DNA of 64,000 nt, from positions 16,928,501 through 16,992,500 of the forward strand of contig SMMW01000001.1 of assembly GCA_004794655.1 (NCBI GenBank), written 5' to 3'. Within the stretch, counting starts at the first letter, position 1. The number at the start of each line of letters is the position of its first letter. The notes beneath the pieces were generated by a model. That model ran no database searches, was not told the origin of the DNA, and was given only the letters and a program-made list of their open reading frames with translations. The translations under genes were made by a program, and so were the position numbers. Source of the stretch: Marisa cornuarietis. Lineage: Eukaryota > Mollusca > Gastropoda > Architaenioglossa > Ampullariidae. Below are positions 1-12,842 of this stretch, piece by piece.

Positions 1-199
1 GTTTACCGAGGTGCCACCTTTCCTGAATCAAGTGGGTCGGCTGCCCGACCTCGGTCTGATCGAAGTAATCTAACATCATTGATTGGAGGAACGCCGACCT
101 GGTGGCAACGTGTTTGACATTTGCAAAGGGTCACTGTACTGGTTATCACTATCATTAAAAGGCAGACGTGCATTCAGGAGCCCGCACTCCCCCCACCAA

Positions 200-284
200 T
201 ACACACACACACCACCACCACACACACACACACACACCCCACCACCACCAACAACAAAAACAACACATACACCCCACTACCACC

Positions 285-340
<56 letters not shown>
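200..340. repeat. Compound CA-rich microsatellite
   Basis: Interrupted (CA), (CCA) and (CAA) runs lead into a pure (CA) tract of about 27 units at 287-340. Open frames across it read only His-Thr or Cys-Val and are not genes. Confidence 0.95.
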
Positions 341-346
<6 letters not shown>

Positions 347-1245
347 ACGCGCTCGCTAGATTGGGGTAAGGTTTGCGAAAAATAGAGAAACACAAAGATC
401 AGCTTTCAAACATAGTTTCTCACTCTTAAGAAAATTATGCAGTATATTTATATTTCTATATATGCGCATAGTTAATAGTCCGGTCGGCACGTTAGACCCA
501 GAACTAACCCCAGTACAATCTTTTCTTGCTGACACATATACCGGTACTTAATAATTTCTTCCCATCTTCGAAAATTATGACATACGCCTTTCGCAGAACA
601 AAATAATTTTCACTTGAAAATGCTGCGTTGTTAAATGATATTATCTGACTCCCTATAGCCTTTCTCATTCTGAATACAACATGCATGATATTCCACCGTT
701 TAAATGTTGCTTACTATTGAGTTATAGGCCCATCAGATATATGTTCCTTCACAAGCTGAGCGAAAAATAACAGACTCGACGGCTCGCCTGTTTAAAAAAA
801 AAAAGAAAATGACTCAGTCAACCAACACACACGCAGTGTCATGCAAAACCAAAATCAAATCAACTTCACGTGAAGGTACATTTGAGGCCATCAGGATGTC
901 AACAGGCTTTGGCTGCACAAGCACCGGCACAAGTGACTATTCATGGACAGAGATCGATACTCGCATCCAGACGAGGTGAAAATATGAAAAGAATGAAATA
1001 AATGCAAGACTGAAAGTGAAGAGAAAAGCGACATATTTCTAAGGTCTTCTTATTCTCTATTTATATCTTATCTTGTTTTTAATTTTCTATTTTTCCAGAC
1101 ATGCAAGAACAGGTTCCCAAAGATGAGATGACATTTTATTTATTTTAATATGTTATAGCTTACTTTCGAAACACTATTTCTGTATTTGTGTAGTATCCAC
1201 GTCCTTCATCGAGAGCAACACTCGCCTGACAATATAACTTTCTCC
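341..1245. other. Intergenic, nothing recognised
   Basis: AT-rich unique-looking sequence. Only short frames with no family resemblance occur here. Confidence 0.6.

Positions 1246-1312
<67 letters not shown>
1246..1312. repeat. (TGCG)n-(GT)n compound microsatellite
   Basis: A tetranucleotide TGCG run passes directly into a pure GT tract. This is the usual outcome of CpG-rich GT repeats partly converting to GC. Confidence 0.95.
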
Positions 1313-1313
<1 letters not shown>

Positions 1314-2493
1314 GTACAAGATAGAAAGAGAGACGCACACAACCGCAGTTTATTTCCGGCTAGGGACTAATTTGATTTATACTGCGGATTTTCCGCCAGG
1401 TAAAGATGAAGATCGTTTTTTCCTGCTTTTGTTGACCTTGAACATTTATTAAATGTGCGGGCAAGATTGTCAACAACACTGTTGCCCCTGAAACTGTAAA
1501 AGTTTACCTGGTACTGCGCATCCAAAGCTGTTTTATTACCTGTCGCCAATATTATATGAGGTGATGTATCTCCTTTACGTGAAACTTTTCCGCTTTCCTT
1601 TGATATGAGCGACACCTTCAACCTTAGGAGACTATTCTCTCTCCCCCACCCACGCTGCTTTCCTTCTTTTGATCAGTCCCATCACTAAAACTCTTTGGGG
1701 TATATATGGACTGGGTGGAGGCATGGGTGGCGGTAGTGCTGCTAGGGACGGAAAGCAGGGTGTCCTGAGGAGGACATAATGCATTTGGATCCACGGCTAT
1801 CGCTGTAGGGCGTTCACTGTGTTAGTGTCTGCTTGTCGGAAGTACAGCAGCCAGAGAGGCAGCTGTAGACAGCCAACAAAAGCTAGAATTCGTTTCATCC
1901 ACTGGCACAGCCATCTCACTAATTCATTTCTGCAACGTACTGAGGTGTAATTGTCCGGAAACTGCGGAGCTGGCCAAGAAACTCAAAATGTCCAGAAGAT
2001 GAACACTTGCGCCCTTGCCTGAAGATGGTGTCTTATTTCTGAGGTACCTTTGCGACAAAAAGTGACAATTAAGGAAGCGAACAGAACAAAAATTACGAAA
2101 TTAAAAAGGAAGCTATTAACTATGAACAAGCCTTTTTCGTCAAACCAACAAAATGCGGTTGGTGGTTTCTGAACTCTGGACCAGTTGGAGCTGATATGTC
2201 AAGACTGGTGCCAGCGACAGCTGCCGATATTTTATAACCGCTGCCTACCTTCTTTATGGCAGCTGAGTTTTGTCTAAAACTTCTTGAAGAGAGGAGAAGA
2301 AAAAAAATAGAAGAGATACTCTCGACACTTTTCCTGCCATTGAATTCGTCATTATGACATGGGGGAGATGCAAGCATAGTATTAACAAGGTAAAGCAGCA
2401 TGTAAAGACCGAATATTACAATGGATCGCCCCGGGCCAGTAGATAGCCATAATGTAGCCTTGACTAAAGTTTTTTGCCTGATGCTAGGACAGT
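1313..2493. other. Intergenic, nothing recognised
   Basis: No coding similarity, RNA gene or clear repeat was seen in either strand. Confidence 0.55.
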
Positions 2494-2679
2494 TTCTTAG
2501 AAACTAGTGTGAAGAAGACCAAAGAGATTGTCTTTGATTTCCATCGGAACTCTTCACCAAGTCCCGCAACTGTCATCCACGACAAGGAGGAGGAAATTGT
2601 CCCTACTTTTAAATACCTGGGCATCATCTTCGATACGAGACTTCGCTGGGATTCCAACACTCAAACTGTCGTGATATGA
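2494..2679 (+). pseudogene. Non-LTR reverse transcriptase fragment (post-palm region)
   Basis: A 61-codon frame, too short for most gene finders, reads 'KKTKEIVFDFHR' followed about 20 residues later by 'FKYLGIIFDTRLRWDSNT'. These two blocks, in this order and spacing, are the conserved region after the catalytic YADD of LINE reverse transcriptases ('NxxKTKExVxDFRR ... KYLGxxxDxxLxWxxNT'). The frame ends at TGA 2677-2679. Nothing upstream of it continues the enzyme, so it is a 5'-truncated relic. A LINE-like 3' tail follows about 60 bp downstream. The exact clade (Rex1, CR1 or RTE-like) cannot be fixed from this length. Confidence 0.75.
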
Positions 2680-2740
2680 ATAAGTTGTAGTAATATGTTC
2701 TAGTATTGTTTTGTGCTTTCATTTAGAGATGTCCCTTATT

Positions 2741-2781
2741 GGCCTCTGGGATAAACAAAGGCTTATCTTTAAAAAAAAAAA
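2741..2781 (+). repeat. LINE 3' tail ('CCTCTGGGATAAA' type) with poly(A)
   Basis: 'GCCTCTGGGATAAACAAAG' followed by a short TTATC motif and 11 A. The same tail occurs at 23,034-23,068, and it resembles the short 3' tails of LINEs whose ends carry 'CTCTGGGATAAATAAAG'. It lies just downstream of the reverse transcriptase relic at 2494-2679 in the same orientation, so it is probably that element's 3' end. Confidence 0.6.
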
Positions 2782-5407
2782 GTGTCCGCCCACATCTCCA
2801 TACAATATCACATTTGAAGACTGGAGGGATACTGAGAGACATTTCACAGCAACTGTGATTTTAGGGTGGACAAAACTGTATAGGTTTCTCAACATTTCAG
2901 CATTATCTGCAAAACAAAACAAAAACGTTTACATGACGTGTAACCCACAATCACCCTCAATGACTTCTTAATCTTCCTAAAGATCTCGCAAGATATCTTT
3001 TACAAGGGGAAAACAAATACTTTTTTTAATCTTTACTCGGAGGTGCGGCACGAACTTGTGTCTCAAACTTTCTGTTCCTGCCATGAGTGCTGTCTACCGA
3101 TCTTTAAAGACTTTTTTGTAGGCTCGTGAGCTGGGACACATTATCTGCAGTCTTTGGAGGGATTGACTGGTTATTATTCTTTTATTGAAAGTTAGCAATC
3201 AAGGCGTTGTTAAATTTTGTAGGGAACAGCACTCCCTCTTAACAAGCAAACAAGCGCACACATGAGACAAAAAAATTAAGAAAAAAAACAAACAAAAATA
3301 CAATAACACCCTGTTGTTGACATGGAGAAAGAGAAGACAATAATGCTTTCCCGCTAGCATCTTCCTCATCGAATATCTGTTCTGTTTTGTTCGTCTTGCG
3401 CATCGCGGGGGTTTGAAAGAATAAATATAAATCAATTAGTCTATGTGGGGATATGGAGTTGAGAAGACAAACAAAGGGTCAAAAGCACAAGAAAATGTCA
3501 ATCAGTGGTAGAAATGTCACCGCCGACTGCGTGAAACGTGTCTGTCATTGCTGGTAATTACATCGATACCCACTGCTTAAGACAAGGGCGTAGGATGGGG
3601 CACAGGGGTTACCCCGCCATCTTACTTTTTGTAGACACGATGAGGCGCATGAGACTTTCCGCCTCCTTGGAGAGAAAGTGGACACCACTACAGCGGCGCT
3701 AACAGTAAACAGTGTAGGAGTGAGAAGAGGGGGGGAGGTTGTGGGGAATCGAAGAAGTGTTTGATCGTTAAAGATCGGTATACTTCGTAAATCAGAGAAA
3801 AGACGATTGTCGAGCGCTGATAATCACGCCAGTGAAAAAAAAACCTGCATCAGCGCCATCCACAACAACAAAGATGGTGACCACTGTTTTAAAGACAAAA
3901 ATAAAACCTCTCACTGAGATGATTCAGGCTCATGAATAGTCTTGCTCAAGCCTGGGCTTCCTGTGACTTCTGTAACGAAATCCTTAAAGCGGCTAAATCA
4001 GTGAACAATACATGTTAGGCCTAAACCGTAAATGCACCCCTTGGCAACAGGGCTATTGGGAACATTTATTAAGTCTTTTTCTTTCTTATAAAACTGCTAA
4101 CGGAAAAAGTAAACATCGCGGGAAACATTTTGTTTGTTGTTTTCCGATAAAACCGTTTAAATTTAAAAGGGGAACCAAGGTGGATTTTGTAGCTAAATTC
4201 GACAAACCTATTAACTCCTGTTTACTCGTGGGGGGGGGGAAGGGTTAAGTACCGCCGGTAAACCTGGTATAATGACGTCAGAGATTTAAGATGGGGTTGG
4301 CGGGTTGTTTGCGCAACTACCTCGAGCTTTGTACACGCATGCGCAGCATAACGACGTTTCGGTCGACCTACGGACCGCATGTAGGACGGATATCCTGTTA
4401 CGTTACAGTGGAGCTGAACAAAACCTAACACCTAGTGACGTCACAGCTGTGGTAAAGTCGTGGGGTAGTGCAAGGCATTACTCACACGCTGGGGGTGAGG
4501 CTGGTGTGAACAGACCTGCTGCTTTTTTTACGGTACATAATTTTTGATGGTGATGTTGGTGGTAGTGGTAGTGGTGGGATTTATATAGTAAATTTCCCCC
4601 CACACCGAGGCGAGTTCGATTTACAAGAGATAAGAAGCAATAGGAAATGAGGTCGTGTGAGAGATAAGGACATCACAGTCAGGGTAGACTGATTACAGTT
4701 GGTATTTCAGACAGAGGCTTTCAGTCAGACCGGTGACAGGCACTAACCGTTGCGTCACATGACTCCCTTACGGAGAGACAGACGCAGGGCATTGTAAATA
4801 CTGGGTCCGGAGAAAAAAAAAAAGAGTGACGGCCGAAATTGTCCGGTTTGATACGCAGGACAGAGAGGAGACCGGCGTTTGTAAAACCAACTGACCGGCC
4901 AAGCTGGTAGCGAGATACACACATGGTCAGACAGATAGACTAGGGCAAAGCAAAGGAAAACAAGGTTTGTGTACGGTACACTCTGTGATGTTCACTCAAT
5001 GACAATATCCCCGAACGATACCAGTATCAGAACTTATCATTGTCGTAAATTAAGTGACGCACGTCTGTCATTTATCCGCAGTCCTCGCGTTCATACAAGG
5101 CCGGCCTCTGATAACATGCAAGGAAGCACGATCGTTCCTTTCTAGCGAGGGAGAGACTACCCTCCCCATCCCCCATCCCCCACCCCCAAACCCGACCATC
5201 CGTGATAACTGACTTCAAACGAAACCCCACGAGCGCACACCCACCCCATCCCACCCACCCCGACACACGAACACAACCCTTCTCCGCCAAACGGAAACTC
5301 AACCTTATTAACGCAACAGCTGTCACTGTGAAGTCAATACCAACAAACCAATAGGATGTTCGAGCACAGTCGCTTTATCATCTGCCCTTGCTCGCGAGCT
5401 TTCTCTT
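2782..5407. other. Intergenic; possible SINE relic near 4,715-4,760
   Basis: No gene is supported. The segment 'GGTGACAGGCACTAACCGTT' (4,731-4,750) resembles the tRNA-like head of the SINE at 24.1 kb in the same (minus) orientation, but the rest does not align convincingly. Confidence 0.4.
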
Positions 5408-5460
5408 GGAAGGTGTTTCGACGCCACCCGGTGTTTCCGCCATCGAGAATCTATTTACCC
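5408..5460. repeat. Diverged dispersed repeat, copy 1
   Basis: The run around 'GTGTTTCGACG' and 'GTGTTTCC' with 'ATCGAGAATCTAT' matches 8,716-8,770 at about three quarters of positions over 53 bp, in the same orientation. It is an unidentified repeat family. Confidence 0.5.
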
Positions 5461-7494
5461 AGCTGTCGTTACGTCACAGGCCTGCTGCGTGGCCGGATAT
5501 CCGGGTACCACACGTTTTATGACGCGATCCTCGAGGTCAGGGTTTAGACGATTTAGGTGTCAAGTGTCATCACCAGACGACAGGGCGACATGATGGTCCG
5601 CGACTGGCTTCTGAAAATGCAGCGTCTCACAGGTGTGGACATAAGTGCAGCGGTGAAACACTAATCACCGTTAAGGTCTTGTTACTCTACACCCGTGAAA
5701 CTTTATTTCTACCCGGGCTTGTGTAAAGGGCGCAAAGGTGGCTTCACAGGGTTAATAAATGTGCATCACATTGAAAATGGGTTCGAGGGAATGAGGGTGT
5801 GAGAAATCAGTGGTATATTCAGTTCTGCACTGTCTGTGTATATGACATGGATGAAGCGTTTCAGGTGTTGGGTAATGAGTGGTCTCGGTACAAAATTGGC
5901 AGGCAGGAGTGTGTGATAGTACAAAGTACATGCAATAGAACATCCAAGGCAACATGCAGCGCCTTCCTTCAGTCCTGTGCGGAGGCTTTTATGGTGCAGC
6001 TCAAAAGGATAGTCTTTATTAAGTGACCTTCTTAATTAATCGGACAAAATATGGTGAACGTGTGACCAAGTCTGTCAACGTTTTGATAAAACCCTCATTT
6101 GAAATCGTTGTGATGGAACCCTTATTTAAAATCGTTTTCCGTCCGGTTCAAACGTTTCTCTATTTTGTCAGGTTGATAAAGGCCTTTAAGGGGATCGGGA
6201 GGGGGGGTAATGTTTTTGTCTCGCCATTTTCATTGCTTTGATATTGGTCTTTTATTGGACAATCACTGACTTAAAGATCGTCGTCGTCGTGTCCATTAGC
6301 AACACTTGATATCCTGCCACCTGCTGTCACTGTATTCTTTGGCTCTCTTTCAGACGGATTTGTTGAACGTCTGCCCCGTCTGTTTAATTTTCGTATCCCT
6401 TGAAGCCTATTTTAATGTTTTTCTTTAACTTTATGTTATAACTGTTGGGGTTTTTTTCGAGTCCCAACGATATTGAACTGTGTTCATTTAGCTCCTCGCT
6501 TGATGAGATCCAATCATTTGCCTGCCACTTGGTGATGCGGATGCGCAAACAGGACTGTCCACACAAAGACCAGGTGTGCGTCAAACGAGGATAACGAACA
6601 ACAGGTCGCACCAGGAGGCCAGGTGGTGCAAGCACCTAGGACGCTAGGTCAGTGCGCAGGAAGATGTTCGGCTTTTGGGGTAGAAGTGGGGGGGGGAGGG
6701 TAAAAAACTTCATGCTGAAAGTGAACAACTTTCACATTCTTGCCTCTCTTTAGGGGACGGCTGACTCCCCACACACACACACGGTTCCTAGGAACTGTAG
6801 GTGAAAGGTTAACACCAAGCTAAGCTGCTAGCACTGTGCACTCACTCTGTACTTGTGACTTTCCCGACCCCAATCTGCATGAGCTGCCTTTCGGTAGCTG
6901 TGCTTTCCTCTCCTCCTTCCCACCACCAACCCCCACCCCATCCACATCTACGACACCCTTTGTTACTGGTGACAAGACCACATGTTTCGCTCATGTTTCT
7001 TCATCATGACACCAATGAAATGAAACGTCCTCACGAATTACCACATTCCAGACCACGAACAAACACACAAATAAACCAAACAAAACATAGTCCCCCCTGC
7101 TGCGTCTATTGGCCATCTAGCGCAACGCACACTTAATAACAGTCCTTAGGGTGGGTCAAGTGGGGCACAGCAATGCGGTTATGCTGATCGTATGATACGT
7201 AAACAGCGCGTGGGGAGTGGAAGTCACGCCGAGATGAAAACCCTCGAAACACCGCGAGCTTGATTTGAAAAAATAAGGAACTGAACTAGGTTAAATTTTG
7301 TCAGTAAATGAATCTCGAAACAGATAAGCCAGATAAAAACATCACTGCGATAGCAGATTATATATATATAATATTCAGAAGCAGATAATAAATGCAGAAA
7401 TGGAGGTGTGGCACGAACTAAAATAAAAAGAGGATACAGGGTAACAGAAGGAAAGATAATTTGCAGAATCAAACTGTGTATATGTGTATGACTC

Positions 7495-7496
<2 letters not shown>
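5461..7496. other. Intergenic, nothing recognised
   Basis: There are short low-complexity runs (G-rich at about 6,690, C/A-rich at about 6,920) but no supported gene or element. Confidence 0.5.

Positions 7497-7569
<73 letters not shown>
7497..7569. repeat. (TG)30-(AG)n microsatellite
   Basis: A pure TG tract at 7,497-7,556 is followed by an AG tract. It is the left partner of the CA tract at 7,727-7,774, and the two are complementary in inverted orientation. Confidence 0.95.
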
Positions 7570-7723
7570 TAAAAAAAGAGACAGAGAATGGGAGACAGAC
7601 CGAATGAGAAAGAAAATGAAGGGAGAGATGGAGCATATAATTAAAGAAAGAATACACATTTGTAAAGGAAGATTCATAAATGAAGACTGGGGATATATCG
7701 AGATTGCGTGTCTCGAGGAGAAG

Positions 7724-7726
<3 letters not shown>

Positions 7727-7774
<48 letters not shown>
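7727..7774. repeat. (CA)24 microsatellite
   Basis: A pure CA tract 170 bp downstream of the TG tract. Opposite-phase dinucleotide runs of this length could fold back on each other. Confidence 0.95.
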
Positions 7775-7776
<2 letters not shown>

Positions 7777-8715
7777 GCTACATACATACGCATGAGTGAG
7801 CGAGGGACTGCCACACCTACATTCATCCATCCCTGCTTGTTTGTGATCGTACACGTACTTGACTGAGCAGAGAACTTAAGACCACTAATCTGACTAATGG
7901 TTTAGTTTACCTCCGGACGGGCCGTGCGACGAAGTTTCCCTGATCTTGAACGGGTGCTCATCAAACGAGGAGAATGAAAACGACGACGTCTGGAACGTCT
8001 CAGCAAATCCTTGCGCCAGCGCCCGCAGGCCCACCACACCGACACACACTGCACAGAGAACACACACACGCCAGCAACCACTGCAGCGGAACATGGTTGC
8101 GGTTGTGAAGCCGTGATCGAGCAGCTAAATAAACCCGGTGGACACAAACTCCTCTTGCGGCTACTGAACCACCGCCTCGACGTTTACTACCGAGAGAGCC
8201 CGAGCGCGCGCAGACCTCGTGAGACTATCCCCAATGGATCACTTGCTTTTTTCTCTCATTCATAAATAACAGCAGTGAGAAGAGAAGACATGTGCGCGTG
8301 CCTTGGTTACGCTTGAACCGGATGTGTGAAAAAAAATCCTCCACAAAGTTTTCGTGAAAGGACTCCAGTGGGCGTGATAAATCACAAAGAACTATTTTTA
8401 ACACTCCCCCTCTCTCTCTCTCTCAGTGTTGTTACCAGTTTACTTGAACTCAACCTGGGTCTCTCTCTCTCTCTCTAGGGTTTATTAATCAGTCTACAAA
8501 TCGTAAACTGCTGCCTTCGACGTCGAATCCGTTAAAGTGCGCCTCCAAATCACAGGTAGCGTGCACTTCTTCTTTAGAACTCGGTACAGATTTGAAACTT
8601 GGTCGGCAGTTTATGATTGGCATCGGGTGTCCTTTTAATGTCTTTCCTAGGCACTCACCCAGTAAAACAAATCGCTCAGCATAGTTGTGTGCAATATCAG
8701 CAAGTTATATGTCCC
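7775..8715. other. Intergenic, locally GC-rich
   Basis: The region 7,910-8,230 is richer in GC and CpG than its surroundings and has overlapping frames on both strands, but none resembles a known protein. Short (CT) runs occur near 8,408 and 8,461. A distant promoter is possible but not shown. Confidence 0.4.
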
Positions 8716-8770
8716 TTGGTAGATGTTTCGACGGTGCTCAGTGTTTCCACTATCGGGGAATCTATCCTTC
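8716..8770. repeat. Diverged dispersed repeat, copy 2
   Basis: Second copy of the 53-bp sequence at 5,408-5,460, in the same orientation, with about 14 differences. Confidence 0.5.
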
Positions 8771-9829
8771 GTAAAAAAAAAAATAAATAAATAAAAGTTC
8801 ATTGTCACCACACGAGTTAGTCAAGCTGGTTGCAAATTTGGAAAGTCGCACGCACGTTGCAACGCACACATTCAACTTATCGATGTCGTTAAAATTCTCT
8901 GCCCGACTTCTGGCACACGGCACCGACTTTTATAGCCGCTCAAAGCCTCGACAATGCAGCGGACAGTTGCTTTCCTCTGAATCTGAAAATCATGTCAACA
9001 GCCAGACAGCTGACGGCGTTGAGGGTGTTTGTGTGGGGGCGGGAGGTGGAGTCCACGATGCGGCCTCCTCTGCGGTGTTTTCTGAGTGTGGGCGACCTGT
9101 CGTCTGCTCCTAAAGAATGGCGGAGGTCTTGTCTTTAACAAACTGCACGGCGGCGCCTCAGTCTCGCTGCTGATGTCTCCAACAATCGCAAAGAATACTG
9201 ATAACCTGTAGTATTGCACTTCGCGGTCAGGAGCAGTCTATGTATATGGCTCGAGTTGGGACTTGGCTGACGTAGCGTTTTTTTGCACGTGATATCGACT
9301 TGCTTTCGCGGAAAGATATTTCAGCAGATACTGGATATTTGATATCAGATGGTTTATCGGTTCAGCAAGCCGTGAAACCTGTTGGCGTCACCTTGTTCCT
9401 TTTGTTCTCTGTAATGTCAAATTTGCCGCCTGAGTTGAGCTTAACATCTCTGATCCTGATAATTACTAGCATTTAGGCACCCATTCAACGGGTACTAGGC
9501 ACAGCCATTCAGTCATGCACACCATTTAAATCCCCGATGAAAACATTGCCTTCCAGCAAGTATTACACACTCAAACAAAACGACACAAGGCTGTGATAGG
9601 TTTGCTAGTAGTACTTTTACGTTTTGAAGTTAGAGTTGAAGGCTGAGGTGGAGAACGAGTGTCTAACTTTGTAGCACAAAGAAGTTCAGAGTTGAGGTCC
9701 ATAGCAACAGGAGAAGCGGATTCCGCGGGACTTAGGCTTGGAGTGGAGGCCTGCAGACACAAGGCGAATTGTCCCTGGAAGAAGGGAGTGGGTGAGGAGG
9801 GGGTGTAGAGAAAGACTACTCTATAAAGA
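8771..9829. other. Intergenic, nothing recognised
   Basis: No supported gene or repeat. The minus-strand frame at 9,571-9,861 runs out of the LINE relic described next and has no family features of its own beyond that. Confidence 0.5.
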
Positions 9830-10060
9830 GACCTCGGAGCTGCACCAGTGACAGAGTTCAAGCAAAGTCTTGTAGCTGATGCACTCAGCCAACCAATGTA
9901 GCCTCATTTAAAAGAAGTGGACGGTTATATAAGCCGTGGACATTTGGAAATAAGCCGTGCAGCAGAATGCTACACTCTTCGAAGAGGGTTAAAAAGGACC
10001 TCATGACAACCACCTCAAAGTGGGTTGCAGTCGTCTAGTCTTAAAAAGTTCACAGAATTT
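9830..10060 (-). pseudogene. CR1/L2-like reverse transcriptase C-terminal relic
   Basis: The minus strand reads 'RLDDCNPL', then 'QHSAARLISKCPRL', then in a shifted frame 'LHWLAECISYKTLLELC'. These match, in order, the LINE blocks 'LDYCNxLL', 'QNSAARLI...PR' and 'LHWLPVxxRIxFKTL' that follow the reverse transcriptase domain in CR1/L2-type elements. At least one frameshift and two in-frame stops separate them. It is an old, 5'-truncated copy with no role of its own. Confidence 0.7.
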
Positions 10061-12559
10061 TAGCGACATCTTCAGCTAGACGCTTTTGTAATGAAACTAA
10101 ACCTCTTCAGCAGACAAGATTTATTTCATATAACTAGAAGAAACTACCAACCATCCTGCTTTTTATAATGCAAGTATAGCCTGCTGTTGAACTCATACGG
10201 GGTAGCGCTTAACAGGGAAACAGTACACAGACACAAACATCTCAATACTGCTAAAGAAAAAAACCATCAAACCCATATACTGGCTAAGCAAAAAAAAGAA
10301 GCAAAAACAGCTTCTGACGTATATAGCACTCGTGTAGATAAAATTGTATGAATCACTAACATAGGTGTGTCACTGCAAAACAGAGGTACAGGTAATTTGA
10401 CCTCCTGCAAGCAATGAGGTCTGCAGGTAAAAATAAGTCCTATACACAACACCTGTTGCCTTCGCAGTCCACACAAGTATACGCGTGAATGAAACTTGAT
10501 TATTTATCAAAGCAGCTCTGTTCTCAATTACAAAAAGGAATTAAAAAGTGTTTATGGATAGCCGACGGCTCGGTCCAGCAATCGCCAGATGGTATGAGGA
10601 GGTGATGTCAGCTGCGTTCTTATAGACAACACGAATATGTAAGGGACCTTTGCCCTCCTACCGTGACGGAAAACATTTCGCCCGAGAGTTTAGCCTTGCA
10701 AACAATAGGTAGCTCAGCTTTCCAAAAAAGAAAAAAAAAAGAGGGCGGAAATCAGACACTTATCCAAGTCTTGAGCTTGCTAAAAATCGATTCTCAATAT
10801 AAATGTAACAAGAGTGAAAGCTAGAAATGGGTTACAAGATTGCCCAAAAAAAAAGAAGTAAAAAAATGAATAAATTTAGAAAGTTTGATTTTTATCCATT
10901 GTAACGAATGTCTTACAGAATGTTTTCGAGATTTAGACTTGGCAAACCTTCCACGACAATCATGACCTGTGTCACATCAGTTAACTGCATGCAACAGCTC
11001 TCAACCCCTGGGTGATGTTGCTGTCCTGGGTGACGACGCTTGAAAGACGTGACGCTTCCAGCCGCACGTGTAGAACGAGGCTTGTTAACGGGACGCCTCT
11101 AACGTGACCGTTACACGTGGAAAGTCACGCACCGTTAGCCCTTGGCTCACGAACCTGCGAACCTCTCGGGGCCATACGATCGAAGCAAAGTGAACATCTT
11201 CAATATTTCCTTTTCGTCGTCGTCGTCGCCGTTGTCATCATCATCGTCGTTGCTGTTGTCCTCAAACTTATTGTCCATTCTTTTAAGCATAATCGGGGCG
11301 TCGATCACCGATTATTGCGGATTTTTTGTTGTTTGTTTTGTTTTTTATTTCGTAAATTTGTGTTGTTGACTTTATGTTCTTCTACAAAGCACATTCACAA
11401 TGCAAGCTCTTATACAGTCATTTGCGAAGAGTCCCTTGGTCACACACAATGCACAACACTGACTACTGATAGTTTCGCGTGCTTAATTAAAGTTCATTAT
11501 ATTCCATCCGTCCCGCTTTTATTTTCTATCAAAGCAGGTTGGGAAAGACATGGAGAGCTCAGCTGCGAATGTCGTATTATATAAAGTAGACGTTGATTAA
11601 TGGCATGATAAAATATTTCTTTTACAAAAAAATGGCATTATAGACATCGTGCACGATGAATATCACAAGATTATCCAGGTCACAGACGACAGTTTCTGTC
11701 AGTGTTTGAATGTGAATCCGAGGTGAAGCACTTCAACATCTCTTTTTATAATTGTACGTAAAATCTGTACACGGTGATTGTATTATCGACAAGAAATCAT
11801 CTTTCAGCTTCTAGCGATCCGTGAAACTCTTCAACGTTTCCTCGTTTTAGTTGAGATAACATGAAATAGGTAACGCGAAACTGTATTATTTAGACACATT
11901 TTTCGATTGCTGATGATTAGTACAATCCAAAATTCATGTTGTACAGCAACGAGTACAGCCAGTTGTGCGATACCCAACAAACATCACCATACAAGAGGAA
12001 GAATTGTGACGTCATGTTTGTACACAGAGGAGCCGAATTAACATATGGTGCCGGTTCTTCCATTGGCTGAGACCTTTGACAACATAAACATATCCATATA
12101 CTCTTCTGACATCTGTGTTGCTGAACTCGTTTTGAGGTGCGTAGTGATGTTTGTAGGCGAGTTTCTCTAGAACAGAATGTTGTAGGGAGGAGGTAATCGT
12201 CCAATTTTGGAAAATAATATCTTGCACTACGAGTTACCTAATCATCAGAAGATAAATGTGTACCCCACTAATCCTTGAAAAGGCATGTTCACAGGTAATT
12301 GAGAGCGCTAGCGCTATTGACATTTCTCCTGTTCGCTTTACGAGACATTCTTCTGTTCCCCACCTCCTCTCCACAATGTCACCTGGCTTTGCAGCTGCCG
12401 CTTTCTGATTGGTCGCGCGTAGAGCTAGCGGCAGGTGACATTAATATTAAATACCTTTTTGTAATTAAATGCGTAAAAGATATGCTCAGAAATTTATCGT
12501 GTTCAGTACTTTCGGTTTAGACTAAGCTAACAAGACTAAGACACAAACATTGCACCCCT
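10061..12559. other. Intergenic; imperfect triplet runs at 11,212-11,265
   Basis: The frame at 11,117-11,584 crosses GTC/ATC/GTT triplet runs and encodes low-complexity Ser or Val, so I do not treat it as a gene. Nothing else was recognised. Confidence 0.5.
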
Positions 12560-12690
12560 CCTCTGCAAATTGACATTTATTAATGCCTTTCTACAGCAAC
12601 ACCAGGTCTCCAAGCCCTTTACAGTAATAAGAGTGCACTTGTATAGCGTTCTTACCTGTCAAAAAGACAAGCTCAGTGCACTGAACAGGA
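12560..12690. repeat. Dispersed repeat with 'GTGCACTTGTATAGCGTTC' motif
   Basis: The sequence has the look of the widespread invertebrate repeats with 'TATAGCGC...AAGC...GTGCACT' palindromic character. It lies directly 3' of the Tx1/L1-like relic in that element's orientation, so it could be its 3' untranslated end or a separate insertion. Confidence 0.35.
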
Positions 12691-12842
12691 AGATCAAATA
12701 ACAGACCAATGTGTAGTCGGCTACTGCTGTTCCCTTTCCTTGTTGATATTATATTCATTGTAGAAGTCCTGACATAACAGGCTTTTTCTTTAAAAGTTCT
12801 AGCTTGTTTTTTAATAAATCTTTCAGAAAAAAATTGGTATTT

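Noticed and set aside
83..395. Overlapping frames across the first CA repeat on both strands
   Set aside because: They encode only dinucleotide-repeat peptides (His-Thr, Cys-Val) and arise from the microsatellite.
7375..7854. 159-codon minus-strand frame
   Set aside because: Its length comes from two microsatellites. The sequence between is Ser/Phe-rich without a family or splice signals.
11117..11584. 155-codon plus-strand frame
   Set aside because: It crosses triplet repeats, has no recognisable domain, and no supporting splice structure.
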